64,000 nt of DNA from Erwinia endophytica (GCF_009295515.1 NZ_RQVV01000057.1:62001-126000); one strand, 5' to 3'; positions 45,024 to 58,040 are shown, counted from the first letter of the stretch. Numbers and translations: made by a program. The notes: generated by a model from the sequence alone, not told the origin.

Positions 45024-45714
45024 TGATGCCTAAAATGCCCGCCTCACTGACTTCTCCCTTCAGCAGTGCGGTCGTGCTGCCGTCCCAGTACACCCGGCCA
45101 TCGACAATCAGCATGCTGCGCGGCGTAATGCGCACCGCGTCGGCAATGCTGTGCGAGACCATCAGCAGGGTGATATTACGCTCCAGACAGACTTCATCCA
45201 CCAGTTGCAGCATTTCCTGACGCAGTGCGGGGTCCAGTGCGGAAAACGGCTCATCCAGCAGCAGTATCGGTTGTTTCCGCACCAGACAGCGTGCGAGCGC
45301 GGCACGCTGACGTTGCCCGCCTGAGAGCGCCGCCGGCAGGCGCGACAGGTAATCTCCCAGCCCGACTCGCTGCGCGATAGTTTGCAGTTCCTGATGTTGC
45401 TGCTGAGTCAGCTTCAGCCCCGGATTAAGCCCCAGACCAATGTTTTGCGCCACGGTCAGATGGGGAAAGAGATTGTTTTCCTGAAACAGCATTGAGACCG
45501 GGCGCCTGGCCGGTGGCGTCTTGTTATGCTCTTCACCGTTAAGTAACAGACTGCCGCTGTCTGCGGTCAGAAAACCGGCAATCAGGTTTAGCAGGGTACT
45601 TTTGCCTGCGCCGCTCGGCCCCAGTACAGCAAGTCTTTCCCCTGCCTGCAGACTGAATGAAAAGCGCATCGGCAGGTGGTGATAGATCCAGGTAAGGTTA
45701 CTCAGTGTCAGCAT
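45007..45714 (-). CDS. thiQ: Thiamine ABC transporter ATP-binding protein
   Basis: ThiQ powers uptake of thiamine, TMP and TPP. The start at 45714 (MLTLSNLTW) gives 235 residues (E. coli 232); the upstream ATG at 45735 lies in thiP. Walker A is GPSGAGKST, the ABC signature [15 protein letters not shown], Walker [13 protein letters not shown], and the switch histidine is in LLMVSHSI. It overlaps thiP by 17 bp and is last in the thiBPQ operon under the TPP riboswitch. Confidence 0.97.
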   Translation of the reverse strand: MLTLSNLTWIYHHLPMRFSFSLQAGERLAVLGPSGAGKSTLLNLIAGFLTADSGSLLLNGEEHNKTPPARRPVSMLFQENNLFPHLTVAQNIGLGLNPGLKLTQQQHQELQTIAQRVGLGDYLSRLPAALSGGQRQRAALARCLVRKQPILLLDEPFSALDPALRQEMLQLVDEVCLERNITLLMVSHSIADAVRITPRSMLIVDGRVYWDGSTTALLKGEVSEAGILGITTHAQ

Positions 45715-47308
45715 GGCGGCCCGGTAGTTTTTCAATCACGGTGAATAAAATGAAACACAGCAGCAGCAGCAGCAGGGCGGTGACCGCGCCATCATTGCTG
45801 CGATAAGAGCCTATCTGCTGATAGAGATAAAACGGCAACGTACGGAAGTCCTGGTTGCCAAATAACGCCACCACCCCAAAATCACCCATCGACAGCACAC
45901 AGGCGAAAGCCAGCGCCTGAGCCAGCGGCCGCCTCAGCGCCCGTAGTTCGATCAACCGCAGTCGGTTCCAGCCACGAATATCCAGCGACAGACATAAACG
46001 GTTATAGCGTTCGGCAATGTCGCGTAGCGGGATCTCCAGCACTTTCATTGCGTAAGGCAGCGCCATCAACGCATTGGTGAAAATAATGATGCTATCCGCC
46101 GATTGCGGCAGGCCGACGGTTTGATTGAGCAACAGGAAAAAGCCGGTTGCCAGCACGATGCCCGGCATAGCGAGGATCAGCATACTGCTCAGTTCCAGCA
46201 TCTGACCAGCGAATACCCGCTGGCGCAGGCGTAACTCCCGGCTACTCCACAGCAACATTGTGGTGAGGATTACGCAGAGGATGCCTGCGGCCACGGCAAT
46301 ACGTATTGACGTGAATGTGCTTTGCCACAGTGCGGGTTGCCGCAGAACGGTGGGTAAATCGCGATTAAGGCCGTCAACTATCACGGCCAGCAGAGGGGGC
46401 AGCAGTAGCAACACGGTGAGCCCGATCAGCAGGCTATCGATAGCTCTGGCCAATCGACTGTCCTGTGGATTGCGCCAACCCTCAATGCTGGCGGTGCCGG
46501 AGGGTATCGCTTTGCTGAGGCGTTGGCTGAGTAACACCAACCCCAGGCAGCAGGTCATTTGAATCAGTGCCAACAGCGCCGCTCTCCCAGGATCGTAATC
46601 GAAGCTCAACGCCTGAAAGATAGCCAATTCGATGGTGGTCGCTTTCGGCCCCCCGCCCAGTGACAGCACGGTGGCAAAACTGGCAAAGCACAGCATAAAT
46701 ATCAGCGCGCCAGTGGGCAGGATTTGGCGACGCAGCCACGGCCATTCCACAATGCGAAAGTGATCCCAACCGGTGATGCCTAACTGGGCGGCCAGTTGGC
46801 GTTGTTCGCCAGGAATGTGTTCCAGCGTCTTCAACAGCAGGCGTGCCGCCAGCGGCAGGTTAAAGAAGACATGAGCTAACAGGATGCCCGACAGACCATA
46901 GGGTGTGAAGGTATAGTTCACACCCAGCAGGGTACAGAGCGTGGCCAGCCAGCCAGTACGGCCATAAACACTGAGCAGGCCAAATACCGCCACCAGAACC
47001 GGCAATACCAGGGTCATGGCGCACAGCCGTAGTAGTGTTTCCCTGCCGTGGAAACGACGCCGGTATAAGGCGCGGGCGAGGGGAATAGCAGGCGCCACGG
47101 CCAGAGTCGCGGAAAGAAACGCTTGCAGGAAGGAAAAACGCAATACGTGCCACAGATAGTCGTCACGCCAGACATCAAGCCCGTTGATCTCTGGCGCATT
47201 GTGCCAGAGGGCGAATAACGCCAACAGCGCCACGGCGACCAGCACTATTGCCGTCAGGACGCCGGGGACTAAGACTGCGATATTCAGCGGCTGACGGCGC
47301 GTTGCCAT
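45698..47308 (-). CDS. thiP: Thiamine ABC transporter permease
   Basis: ThiP is the membrane channel of the thiamine importer and carries two fused permease halves, about twelve transmembrane segments in all. The start at 47308 ([11 protein letters not shown]) gives 536 residues, the E. coli length; an ATG four codons upstream is less likely. The EAA-loop regions that contact ThiQ appear as [20 protein letters not shown] and, in the second half, the segment around [20 protein letters not shown]. It overlaps thiB by 25 bp. Confidence 0.97.
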   Translation of the reverse strand: MATRRQPLNIAVLVPGVLTAIVLVAVALLALFALWHNAPEINGLDVWRDDYLWHVLRFSFLQAFLSATLAVAPAIPLARALYRRRFHGRETLLRLCAMTLVLPVLVAVFGLLSVYGRTGWLATLCTLLGVNYTFTPYGLSGILLAHVFFNLPLAARLLLKTLEHIPGEQRQLAAQLGITGWDHFRIVEWPWLRRQILPTGALIFMLCFASFATVLSLGGGPKATTIELAIFQALSFDYDPGRAALLALIQMTCCLGLVLLSQRLSKAIPSGTASIEGWRNPQDSRLARAIDSLLIGLTVLLLLPPLLAVIVDGLNRDLPTVLRQPALWQSTFTSIRIAVAAGILCVILTTMLLWSSRELRLRQRVFAGQMLELSSMLILAMPGIVLATGFFLLLNQTVGLPQSADSIIIFTNALMALPYAMKVLEIPLRDIAERYNRLCLSLDIRGWNRLRLIELRALRRPLAQALAFACVLSMGDFGVVALFGNQDFRTLPFYLYQQIGSYRSNDGAVTALLLLLLCFILFTVIEKLPGRHADTE

Positions 47309-48270
47309 GCATTGATCCATTGGCTGCGATAGCGGGCGACTTCCTGCGGCGTGTATTGCAATGAAATGGCCGGAATAGTCAGAGTGGCAAAGCCAGCCGG
47401 CAACGGACTTTTCACGGCTGGATACATCCAGTTGCCGGTTGGAATGGCGTCCTGGAAAGGTTTATCCAGCATAAAGCGCATAAATGCCTGCGCCAGTTGC
47501 GGTTGCTGGCTGCTTTTCAACTGGCCAGCCACCTCTACCTGCAGGTAGTGACCTTCGCTGAAATTGGCCGCCGCATATTGCGACTTATGCTCGGCAATCA
47601 GATGGTATGCCGGAGAGGTGGTGTAGCTCAGCACCATATCGCTTTCCCCCTTCAGGAACAGGCCATAAGCCTCGCTCCAACCCTTAGTGACCGTGACCGT
47701 TTTCTTCGCCAGTTTTTGCCAGGCATCAGGTGCCTGGTCACCGTACACTTTCTGCATCCACAGCAGCAGGCCCAGACCCGGTGTACTGGTGCGAGGGTCT
47801 TCATAAATCACCTTCAGCGGTCGGTCAGTCTCAACCAGTTCCTTCAGGCTCTTTGGCGGATTCGGCAGTTTGGTTTTGTCATAAACAAAGGCGAACCAGG
47901 CATAGTCAAAAGGCACGAACGTGAGATCTTTCCAGCCGCCGGGAATGGTAATTTTACGGGTATCGACGTTGCTTTTGGCAAACAGGTTAGTTTTCTCGGC
48001 CGCATCCAGCAGGTTGTTATCCAGCCCCAACACGACATCAGCTTTGCTGTTTTTCCCTTCCATTTTCAGTCGGTTAAGCAGTGATACCCCATCTTCCAGC
48101 GTGACGTATTTCAGCGTGCAATCACAGTCGGCTTCAAAGGCTTTTTTAATCGCCGGACCGGGGCCCCAGTCAGCCGCGAATGAATCATAGGTGTAAATCG
48201 TCAGTGTCGGTTTGGCTGCAAAAGCAGGAAGGGCACACAGCATCAGCAGGGGAATGACTTTGTTTAACAC
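47284..48270 (-). CDS. thiB: Thiamine-binding periplasmic protein
   Basis: ThiB (TbpA) captures thiamine and its phosphates in the periplasm for ThiPQ. It has 328 residues (E. coli 327). The signal peptide ends at AFA, residue 18, before AKPTLTIYTYDSFAADWGPG, the family start. GWSEAYGLFLKGESDMVLSYTTSPAYH is a conserved binding-site region. It is the first gene of thiBPQ, directly after the riboswitch. Confidence 0.97.
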   Translation of the reverse strand: MLNKVIPLLMLCALPAFAAKPTLTIYTYDSFAADWGPGPAIKKAFEADCDCTLKYVTLEDGVSLLNRLKMEGKNSKADVVLGLDNNLLDAAEKTNLFAKSNVDTRKITIPGGWKDLTFVPFDYAWFAFVYDKTKLPNPPKSLKELVETDRPLKVIYEDPRTSTPGLGLLLWMQKVYGDQAPDAWQKLAKKTVTVTKGWSEAYGLFLKGESDMVLSYTTSPAYHLIAEHKSQYAAANFSEGHYLQVEVAGQLKSSQQPQLAQAFMRFMLDKPFQDAIPTGNWMYPAVKSPLPAGFATLTIPAISLQYTPQEVARYRSQWINAWQRAVSR

Positions 48271-48323
48271 TTTGCGTTCCTTAACAGTGAGGGTATCGCA
48301 AAGGATCTGAGCAGACGAAACAC

Positions 48324-48521
48324 TCTCAAATCCCTACGCCGGTATTAACCGGATCAGGTTCGACGGGTCTGTCTCAGCGAAAAAACGGTCAGCATCGGGT
48401 GTGTTAATAACGTTGGACTGTGTTCGAAATCCTCACATACGCGGCATGAGGCGGTTTCTGTACGCTGTCCTTCACTGATTACACACCGGCTCGCGGCATC
48501 TTTTTTCGCACCCCGTTGAGA
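48324..48521 (-). promoter_or_regulatory. TPP riboswitch (THI box) of thiBPQ with enlarged P3 arm
   Basis: On the minus strand the aptamer opens with the P1 strand TCTCAA (48516-48521) and GGGGTGC (48508-48514), and continues with CGCTGAGA, ACCC and GAACCTGATCCGGTTAATAC, then GGCGTAGGGA and the closing P1 strand TTGAGA (48324-48329). These match the TPP aptamer core. The P3 helix pairs GCGAAAAAA (48501-48509) with TTTTTTCGC (48377-48385) and carries a 115-nt insert (48386-48500). High TPP should shut off thiBPQ. The remaining 53 nt before thiB hold the SD AAGGA and probably the expression platform. Confidence 0.88.
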
Positions 48522-48540
48522 ACGGCTTATTCTAGTGATT

Positions 48541-48821
48541 TCCCGGCGATAGCGAAAGCGTCGTGATACAGACGACGCCAACCTGGCGGATTTGAAAGCA
48601 ACTTATGCTGACTCTGTGCCTGCTACACCTGTTCCTGTCATGTTCTCCAACAGCTCCGTCGCGATGTGGTGTGAGGCCGCTAGTTTGCCGTGCCTGTGGG
48701 ATACCAACGCACCTGTGCTAAATGGAGGTGCCTCCCGGTGACTTGAAGTATGGCGGGGATATATGCATCCTCTTTGTTTGCTGTACGCCTTGTACCGAGA
48801 TATTTCCTTGAAGGACCCGCT
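48541..48821. other. thiB riboswitch to setA spacer
   Basis: In E. coli this interval holds sgrR and the sRNA sgrS. Neither is recognised here: there is no room for sgrR, and I see no SgrS-like 3' end. A small GGAGGTGCCTCC palindrome lies at 48724-48735, and a TTGAAG with a TATATG-like hexamer further on could serve as the setA promoter. Confidence 0.4.
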
Positions 48822-50000
48822 ATGAAATCGCTTCTTTTACCTCGCCGTCGTCTCAATCCGGTCTATTTCGCATTTATGGTGGTGTCTTTTATGGTGGGTG
48901 TGGCAGGCGCGCTACAGGCACCCACTCTCAGTCTGTTTCTCACCCGTGAGGTGGATGTGCGTCCATTCTGGGTGGGGCTGTTTTATACCGTCAACGCGAT
49001 TGCGGGCATCGTGGTCAGCTTGCTGGTGGCCAAACGCTCTGATAACCGTGGCGACCGCCGGATGCTGATCCTGTTTTGCTGCCTGATGGCGGTGGGCAAT
49101 GCGTTGCTGTTTGCGTTTAGCCGGAATTATCTCACGTTGATCACGGTGGGGGTGTTGCTATCGGCGATTGCGAACGTATCAATGCCGCAAATCTTCGCGC
49201 TGGCCCGGGAATATGCCGACAGCTCGGCACGAGAAGTGGTGATGTTCAGTTCAGTGATGCGTGCGCAACTCTCTCTGGCATGGGTTGTCGGGCCGCCGCT
49301 CTCTTTCGCACTGGCGCTGAATTACGGTTTCACCACCATGTTTGTGATTGCCGCTGGGTTGTTTGTGATCTGTATGGTGCTGATTTGGGTTGCATTGCCT
49401 TCAGTGCCGCGGGTTGAACAGCCGACGGAAGCGGTCAGTACGCAGATTCAGGTGTGGAAGAATAAGGACGTCAGGTGGCTGTTTGTCGCCTCATTGCTGA
49501 TGTGGACCTGTAATACGATGTATATCATTGACATGCCGCTGTATATCAGCAGCGTGTTAGGGCTGTCTGATCGTTTGGCCGGGCTGCTGATGGGGGTGGC
49601 TGCTGGGCTGGAAATTCCGGCCATGTTGTTGGCCGGGCATTATGTTAAGCGTTTGGGTAAGCGAAATATGATGTTATTTGCCGTGGTGGCGGGGGCGGTG
49701 TTTTACCTCGGGCTGGTACTGTTCCACTCACGGATGGCATTGCTGGTCTTGCAGCTCTTCAATGCCGTGTTCATCGGGATTGTGGCGGGGATTGGCATGC
49801 TCTGGTTTCAGGATTTGATGCCAGGAAGGCCGGGAGCCGCGACGACGTTGTTTACCAACAGTATCTCCACTGGAATGATCCTGGCAGGGGTGGTGCAGGG
49901 GGCGTTGGCAGAGATGTTTGGCCACTACTCGGTGTACTGGGCAGCATTAATCCTCTCGCTGCTATCGTTGGCGATGGTGGTGAAAGTGAAGGATGTCTGA
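48822..50000 (+). CDS. setA: Sugar efflux transporter SetA/SotA
   Basis: SetA exports sugars and glucosides; the Erwinia chrysanthemi homologue SotA was described as a sugar efflux protein. The start at 48822 (MKSLLLPRRR) follows GAAGGA and gives 392 residues, the E. coli length; the reading from 48750 is too long. About twelve hydrophobic segments are seen, with the MFS loop motif LLVAKRSDNRGDRRMLI between helices 2 and 3. ANVSMPQIFALAREYAD and MPLYISSVLGLSD are typical of the SetA subfamily. In E. coli setA is activated with the sgrR/sgrS glucose-phosphate response, which is missing here. Confidence 0.93.
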   Translation: MKSLLLPRRRLNPVYFAFMVVSFMVGVAGALQAPTLSLFLTREVDVRPFWVGLFYTVNAIAGIVVSLLVAKRSDNRGDRRMLILFCCLMAVGNALLFAFSRNYLTLITVGVLLSAIANVSMPQIFALAREYADSSAREVVMFSSVMRAQLSLAWVVGPPLSFALALNYGFTTMFVIAAGLFVICMVLIWVALPSVPRVEQPTEAVSTQIQVWKNKDVRWLFVASLLMWTCNTMYIIDMPLYISSVLGLSDRLAGLLMGVAAGLEIPAMLLAGHYVKRLGKRNMMLFAVVAGAVFYLGLVLFHSRMALLVLQLFNAVFIGIVAGIGMLWFQDLMPGRPGAATTLFTNSISTGMILAGVVQGALAEMFGHYSVYWAALILSLLSLAMVVKVKDV

Positions 50001-50193
50001 AAGAAAGATCAGCCCGCTGAACAGGGGGAGTACAGAAACTCATCAGAGTCGACAGGCGTCATCCATCACCGCCCAACCCTCGCCGTCCATGGCGGGAGGC
50101 TTATTCCCAACCGTTGTTCACGGCTTATTGCGGCGCTGAGAGAGGCTTTTACCTGATATTTTTCCTGCGCGCCAGGCACTGTGCTGTCCCGGA

Positions 50194-50799
50194 TTAGCGC
50201 AAAAATGCCGGCTGTTTCTGCTCATAAGCGCGGATAGCAGCATCATGTTGTAACGTCAGGCCGATGTTATCCAGTCCGTTGAGCAGGCAGTGACGGCGGA
50301 AGCTGTCAATGCTAAACGCGTAGTGCTTTTCTCCGGCGATCACCTGCTGATTTTCCAGGTCGACGGTAAAACTGCCCCCCGGCTCGGCCGCCACCCGTTG
50401 AAACAGTTCATCGACTTCCTCTTCGCTCAGCGTCACCAGCAACAACTGGTTGTTGAAGGAATTATTAGCAAAAATATCCGCAAAACCGCTGCCGATAATG
50501 GCCTGAATACCATAATCGGTTAACGCCCAGGGCGCATGCTCGCGGGAAGAACCACAGCCAAAGTTTTCACGGGTCAGCATAATGCTGGCACCACGGAACT
50601 CGGGTTTGTTCAGGACAAAATTGGGGTTAGGGATCTGCCCTTCCGCATCGGTATAACGCCAGTCATAGAACAGGTTGCGACCAAAACCGGTACGTGTCAC
50701 CATTTGCAGAAACTGCTTGGGGATGATGGCATCGGTATCCACGTTGGCAGCATCCATCGGTACGACGATACCGGTATGCTGGGTAAATTTTTTCGCCAT
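50194..50799 (-). CDS. leuD: 3-isopropylmalate dehydratase small subunit
   Basis: LeuD is the swivel-domain partner of LeuC in the isomerisation of 2- to 3-isopropylmalate. It has 201 residues, as in E. coli. The segments [11 protein letters not shown] and [15 protein letters not shown] are the family signatures. It is the last gene of leuABCD, 11 bp after leuC. No terminator is obvious between it and convergent setA. Confidence 0.97.
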   Translation of the reverse strand: MAKKFTQHTGIVVPMDAANVDTDAIIPKQFLQMVTRTGFGRNLFYDWRYTDAEGQIPNPNFVLNKPEFRGASIMLTRENFGCGSSREHAPWALTDYGIQAIIGSGFADIFANNSFNNQLLLVTLSEEEVDELFQRVAAEPGGSFTVDLENQQVIAGEKHYAFSIDSFRRHCLLNGLDNIGLTLQHDAAIRAYEQKQPAFLR

Positions 50800-50810
50800 G
50801 ATACGGCTCC

Positions 50811-52250
50811 TTAAGTCAGGGAAGGGGACGTTACAGTAGACAACGGCGCCCTGTTGTTTGACTCGCGAATATCAGCAAAGTGTCCGGCGATTGCCGCCAT
50901 CGCCGCCATCGCTGGGCTCAACAGATGAGTACGGCCACCACGTCCCTGACGACCTTCGAAATTACGGTTACTGGTGGAAGCGCAACGTTCGCCGGGACTG
51001 AGACGGTCATTGTTCATCGCCAGGCACATGGAGCAACCGGGTAAACGCCATTCGAAACCGGCATCCAGAAATATTTTATCCAGACCCTCCGCTTCCGCCT
51101 GGGTTTTTACCGGGCCAGAGCCAGGCACGACGTAAGCCTGTACGCCAGTCGCGATTTTATGCCCTTTCACTATTGCGGCAGCGGCCCGTAAATCTTCGAT
51201 ACGCGAGTTGGTGCAGGAACCGATAAACACTTTGTCAATTTTAACGTCGGTCAGTTTGACACCGGGTTTGAGATCCATATACGCCAGCGCTTTTTCCGCC
51301 GAAGCGCGTTCAATCGGGTCGCTGAACGAGGCCGGATCAGGAATGCATTCATTGACGGCGATGACCTGGCCTGGATTGGTGCCCCAGGTCACTTGCGGTG
51401 CAATATCCGCGGCATTCAGGGTGATAACTTTGTCGAAATGCGCGCCGCTGTCGGATTTCAGGGTACGCCACCAGGCGACAGCCTGATCCCATGCCTCGCC
51501 TGTCGGCGCGAACTGGCGACCTTTGACATAGTTAAATGTGGTGTCATCCGGCGCCACCAGTCCCGCTTTCGCGCCCAGTTCAATCGCCATATTACACAGG
51601 GTCATGCGGCCTTCCATACTCAACGCTTCCACCGCCGGGCCACAGAATTCCACAACATGACCGTTACCGCCGCCACTGCCGGTTTTACCGATAATGGCCA
51701 ATGCGATGTCTTTGGCGGTGATCCCCGGCGCGGTTTGACCCACCACTTCAATCTTCATGGTTTTCGCCCGGGCCTGTTTCAGCGTTTGCGTCGCCAGCAC
51801 GTGCTCTACTTCCGAGGTGCCGATACCAAAAGCCAGCGCGCCGAAAGCACCGTGGGTGGAGGTGTGCGAGTCACCGCAGACAATGGTCATGCCAGGCAGA
51901 GACATCCCCTGCTCAGGGCCGATGACATGCACGATGCCCTGGAAAGGATGTTTAAGATCGTACAGGCGGACGCCAAATTCTTCACAGTTTTTGATCAGCA
52001 ACGACATCTGGATGCGGGCCATCTCGCCGCTGGCGTTGATATCACGGGTTTGCGTGGAGACATTGTGATCCATCGTCGCGAAGGTTTTTGATGGCTGACG
52101 AACGGCGCGACCATGCGCCCGCAAGCCATCAAAGGCCTGCGCTGACGTTACTTCATGGACCAGGTGCCGGTCGATATATAACAGCGGCGTTTCGTTGGGC
52201 GCTTCATACACGACATGGGCATCAAACAGCTTCTCGTATAATGTTTTCAT
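50811..52250 (-). CDS. leuC: 3-isopropylmalate dehydratase large subunit
   Basis: LeuC is the aconitase-type subunit that carries the [4Fe-4S] cluster. It has 479 residues, about 13 more than E. coli (466). Cluster cysteines are in FIGSCTNSR and the CxxC of [11 protein letters not shown]. The substrate segments [13 protein letters not shown] and [13 protein letters not shown] are intact. The extra length is a C-terminal tail beyond GHFADIR, ending in a Ser/Thr/Pro-rich stretch, with no stop where E. coli LeuC ends. It is 2 bp after leuB. Confidence 0.96.
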   Translation of the reverse strand: MKTLYEKLFDAHVVYEAPNETPLLYIDRHLVHEVTSAQAFDGLRAHGRAVRQPSKTFATMDHNVSTQTRDINASGEMARIQMSLLIKNCEEFGVRLYDLKHPFQGIVHVIGPEQGMSLPGMTIVCGDSHTSTHGAFGALAFGIGTSEVEHVLATQTLKQARAKTMKIEVVGQTAPGITAKDIALAIIGKTGSGGGNGHVVEFCGPAVEALSMEGRMTLCNMAIELGAKAGLVAPDDTTFNYVKGRQFAPTGEAWDQAVAWWRTLKSDSGAHFDKVITLNAADIAPQVTWGTNPGQVIAVNECIPDPASFSDPIERASAEKALAYMDLKPGVKLTDVKIDKVFIGSCTNSRIEDLRAAAAIVKGHKIATGVQAYVVPGSGPVKTQAEAEGLDKIFLDAGFEWRLPGCSMCLAMNNDRLSPGERCASTSNRNFEGRQGRGGRTHLLSPAMAAMAAIAGHFADIRESNNRAPLSTVTSPSLT

Positions 52251-52252
52251 GA

Positions 52253-54912
<2,660 letters not shown>

Positions 54913-54955
54913 CGGGTATTCCTTGTCATATTTGCTTCGCCATAACAGCGGGCAT

Positions 54956-54986
54956 AAAAAAACCCGCGCCTTGGCGCGGGTTTTTT
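54956..54986 (-). terminator. leu operon attenuator
   Basis: An A tract, CCCGCGCC (54963-54970), a 2-nt loop and GGCGCGGG (54973-54980) with a T tract make a strong terminator between leuL and leuA, read on the minus strand. Confidence 0.92.
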
Positions 54987-55002
54987 AGTTTGCAAGCCTG
55001 AA

Positions 55003-55086
55003 TCAGTGATTCATTTCGCCCACCAGCCTACCGCGCACAAAAAATGCGTTTAGTAGTAGACCTGGTAGGCGAGTGATATGAATCAT
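55003..55086 (-). CDS. leuL: leu operon leader peptide LeuL
   Basis: A 27-residue ORF starts with ATG at 55084-55086 and ends with TGA at 55003-55005. It contains a LPGLLLN segment with three consecutive CTA leucine codons and a fourth CTA two codons before. Rare CTA codons are also used in the E. coli leader (four in a row, MTHIVRFIGLLLLNAS). The peptide lies just before the attenuator and about 90 bp before leuA. When charged tRNA-Leu is short, stalling here should permit transcription of leuABCD. Confidence 0.93.
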   Translation of the reverse strand: MIHITRLPGLLLNAFFVRGRLVGEMNH

Positions 55087-55119
55087 TGAATCAGACCTCA
55101 TAAATTTGCTGTTCCCATA

Positions 55120-55149
55120 TTGATACTTGAAACAGGGGGGGAATGTCAA
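55120..55149 (-). promoter_or_regulatory. leuLABCD promoter
   Basis: On the minus strand a consensus TTGACA (55144-55149) is 18 bp before TATCAA (55120-55125). It lies about 35 bp upstream of the leuL start. Confidence 0.7.
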
Positions 55150-55763
55150 CCATAAACAGTAAGGCATCTCGCCGTCATTCTTCCCATTGTCGGGGGAATG
55201 TCCCGGTTTACCGTTTGCTGAAACGGGTCGTAAGCCTGCGGCGGTTTGCGGTAAAAACTTTTTAATTTATCTGTTATATCGGTAAATCTTATGAATTTGC
55301 CTGCGTGATAATAACCTTAAGGTTGGTTGATTATTTTATTGGTTGTTAAAAATTAAGTATATAAAACTAAAATTTGTTTGATATTTGAACAGGTGAGCGT
55401 TTGTTCTCTTTAGCTTTGTTTTGGTAAGTAAGATGATGAACTGAAAATGAATTAAATTGCAGAGTAAATTACTGCTATTTTGCTTACTTTTCAGTGTAAT
55501 TGTCGTCGATGCTCCGTCAGGAGGCGTGTCTTTCCATGCAGCAACTGACTCCAGTGCGTGGTATGGCGTTTGCCTGCTAACTTTTCTGCGGTTATGGTAC
55601 TTCTCAACTAAAAGCAAAAAAACCAGAGTGCCAGGCTACGCCTGGATGTTGGAAATGATTTCTTACCCTTACTAAACACCGGTTTTGACCTTATCCGCAC
55701 GCGAATCCTGTGGGGGCTTGCGATTTGCGGATAACTCAGCACCTTAAAAGCCTGGAGGCAAAA
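55150..55763. other. leu-ilvI spacer (leuO absent)
   Basis: In E. coli the regulator gene leuO lies here. This interval is very A/T-rich, especially 55260-55500, and short reading frames on either strand have no ribosome site or family look. It should contain the ilvIH promoter, which in E. coli is activated by Lrp through several upstream A/T-rich sites. A CCAGGC/GCCTGG hairpin is near 55631-55645. No clear promoter pair was found. Confidence 0.45.
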
Positions 55764-57488
55764 ATGGAGATGTTGTCAGGAGCCGAGATGGTCGTCCGAT
55801 CGTTGATCGATCAGGGCGTTAAACATGTATTCGGCTACCCCGGCGGAGCGGTTCTCGATATCTACGATGCGTTGCAGACCGTCGGCGGTATTGAGCACGT
55901 GCTGGTGCGCCATGAGCAAGGCGCCGTACACATGGCCGATGGGTATTCCCGGGCCACTGGCGAAGTGGGCGTGGTGCTGGTGACTTCCGGCCCCGGTGCC
56001 ACCAATGCTATCACGGGTATCGCTACTGCTTATATGGATTCCATCCCGCTGGTGGTGCTCTCTGGTCAGGTACCTTCCTCGCTGATTGGCTATGACGCTT
56101 TTCAGGAATGCGACATGGTGGGGATTTCTCGTCCGGTGGTGAAGCACAGTTTTATGGTTAAACAGGCCGAAGACATTCCCACGGTGATGAAAAAAGCCTT
56201 CTGGCTGGCTTCTACCGGACGTCCGGGGCCGGTGGTTATTGACCTGCCAAAAGATGCGATGAACCCAGCGAATAAGCTGCCCTACGTCTGGCCGACATCG
56301 GTCAGTATGCGTTCTTATAACCCAACGACCCAGGGGCATAAGGGGCAGATTAAGCGAGCGCTGCAAGTGCTTCTCGCGGCGAAAAGACCGGTAATTTATG
56401 CCGGTGGCGGGGTGATTAACGCGGTATGCCATGCTGAACTGCGTCAGATGGCCGAACAACTGAATCTGCCGGTGACCAGTTCACTGATGGGACTGGGGGC
56501 ATTTCCAGGAACGCATCGCCAGAGTGTAGGGATGCTGGGGATGCATGGCACCTTTGAGGCCAACATGACCATGCATAACGCCGATGTGATTTTTGCTATT
56601 GGCGTACGCTTTGATGATCGTACCACTAACAATCTGGCTAAATATTGCCCGAATGCTACCGTGTTGCATATTGATATCGATCCGACGTCAATTTCGAAGA
56701 CCGTGCCGGCAGATGTGCCGATCGTCGGCGATGCGAAGCAGGTGCTGGGCCAGATGCTTGAGCTGCTGGCGCAGGGAGAGAATGAGCAGGATTTCGACAG
56801 CCTGCGCGACTGGTGGCAACGGATTGATCAGTGGCGTGCACGCCATTGCCTGGAATTTGATCGTAGTAGCGAGAAGATCAAACCGCAGGCGGTGATTGAA
56901 ACCATCTGGCAGCTGACCAAAGGCGAAGCGTACGTCACCTCTGATGTGGGGCAGCATCAAATGTTTGCCGCGCTCTATTACCCGTTTGATAAGCCGCGTC
57001 GTTGGATCAACTCAGGCGGCCTCGGCACCATGGGATTCGGTTTGCCTGCGGCATTGGGCGTTAAGTTGGCGCTGCCGCAAGAAACGGTTATCTGTGTGAC
57101 TGGTGATGGCAGTATCCAGATGAATATTCAGGAGCTGTCCACCGCATTGCAATATGATCTGCCGGTACTGGTGTTGAACCTGAACAACCGCTTTCTTGGC
57201 ATGGTTAAGCAGTGGCAGGATATGATTTACTCGGGACGCCATTCACAATCTTATATGGCGTCGCTGCCTGATTTCGTCCGCCTGGCGGAAGCCTATGGTC
57301 ATGTCGGCATTGGCATCGACCATCCGCATGAGCTGAAGCCGAAGCTGACCCAGGCGTTGGAAGCGTTGGGCACCGGGCGGTTGGTATTCGTTGATGTTAA
57401 TGTTGATGGCACTGAGCACGTATACCCTATGCAGATTCGTGGTGGCGGGATGGACGAAATGTGGCTGAGCAAAACGGAGAGGACTTAA
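55764..57488 (+). CDS. ilvI: Acetolactate synthase III large subunit
   Basis: IlvI is the TPP-dependent catalytic subunit of acetohydroxyacid synthase III, which starts valine, leucine and isoleucine synthesis. The start at 55764 ([11 protein letters not shown]), 7 bp after GGAGG, gives 574 residues as in E. coli; the ATG at 55710 is in the leader. [16 protein letters not shown] carries the catalytic glutamate. The TPP motif [19 protein letters not shown] is near residue 450, and FAD-binding regions lie between. It is followed 2 bp later by ilvH. Confidence 0.98.
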   Translation: MEMLSGAEMVVRSLIDQGVKHVFGYPGGAVLDIYDALQTVGGIEHVLVRHEQGAVHMADGYSRATGEVGVVLVTSGPGATNAITGIATAYMDSIPLVVLSGQVPSSLIGYDAFQECDMVGISRPVVKHSFMVKQAEDIPTVMKKAFWLASTGRPGPVVIDLPKDAMNPANKLPYVWPTSVSMRSYNPTTQGHKGQIKRALQVLLAAKRPVIYAGGGVINAVCHAELRQMAEQLNLPVTSSLMGLGAFPGTHRQSVGMLGMHGTFEANMTMHNADVIFAIGVRFDDRTTNNLAKYCPNATVLHIDIDPTSISKTVPADVPIVGDAKQVLGQMLELLAQGENEQDFDSLRDWWQRIDQWRARHCLEFDRSSEKIKPQAVIETIWQLTKGEAYVTSDVGQHQMFAALYYPFDKPRRWINSGGLGTMGFGLPAALGVKLALPQETVICVTGDGSIQMNIQELSTALQYDLPVLVLNLNNRFLGMVKQWQDMIYSGRHSQSYMASLPDFVRLAEAYGHVGIGIDHPHELKPKLTQALEALGTGRLVFVDVNVDGTEHVYPMQIRGGGMDEMWLSKTERT

Positions 57489-57490
57489 TT

Positions 57491-57982
57491 ATGCGTCGAG
57501 TTTTATCGGTACTGCTGGAAAACGAATCCGGCGCATTGTCGCGTGTGGTGGGGCTGTTTTCCCAACGCGGCTATAACATTGAAAGCCTTACCGTTGCACC
57601 GACTGACGATCCCACGTTATCGCGAATGACCATCCAGACTGTCGGCGATGAGAAGGTACTGGAACAGATCGAAAAGCAACTGCACAAGCTGGTGGATGTC
57701 CTGCGTGTCAGCGAATTGGGACAGGGGGATTACGTCGAACGTGAGATTATGCTGGTTAAAATTCAGGCGACCGGTTACGGCCGTGAAGAAGTTAAGCGCA
57801 GTGCGGAAATTTTCCGTGGTCAGATTGTCGACGTAACGCCATCGTTGTATACGGTGCAACTCGCCGGGACCAGTGACAAATTGGATGCTTTTCTCGGCGC
57901 GGTGCGCGAGGTGGCTGAAATTGTTGAAGTTGCCCGTTCCGGGATTGTCGGCGTCTCCCGAGGCGATCGCATTATGCGCTAA
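57491..57982 (+). CDS. ilvH: Acetolactate synthase III regulatory subunit
   Basis: IlvH activates IlvI and confers valine feedback inhibition. The start at 57491 ([12 protein letters not shown]) gives 163 residues, as in E. coli; a longer reading from 57461 lies within ilvI. The N-terminal ACT domain includes [19 protein letters not shown], where valine binds between subunits in the family, and the C-terminal domain runs from about residue 80. It ends the ilvIH operon. Confidence 0.97.
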   Translation: MRRVLSVLLENESGALSRVVGLFSQRGYNIESLTVAPTDDPTLSRMTIQTVGDEKVLEQIEKQLHKLVDVLRVSELGQGDYVEREIMLVKIQATGYGREEVKRSAEIFRGQIVDVTPSLYTVQLAGTSDKLDAFLGAVREVAEIVEVARSGIVGVSRGDRIMR

Positions 57983-58013
57983 TGCTGTTGGGTGACGTTC
58001 ACTGTGGTTGACT

Positions 58014-58040
58014 AACCCGGCATCAGGTCGGGTTTTTTTA
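58014..58040 (+). terminator. ilvIH terminator
   Basis: AACCCG (58014-58019) pairs with CGGGTT (58029-58034) around a 9-nt loop, followed by more T residues. Confidence 0.82.

Noticed and set aside
48541-48821. SgrS small RNA between thiB and setA
   Set aside because: No ptsG-pairing segment or T-tailed 3' hairpin could be recognised by eye, although a divergent form cannot be excluded.
55336-55617. 93-codon minus-strand ORF in the same spacer
   Set aside because: Composition only reflects the A/T-rich spacer (Lys, Asn, Ile, Phe) and there is no ribosome site or known family.
55457-55675. 72-codon ORF with a hydrophobic start in the leu-ilvI spacer
   Set aside because: Its start is TTG without a ribosome site, and its later part shows no coherent domain. 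It lies in the ilvIH control region.
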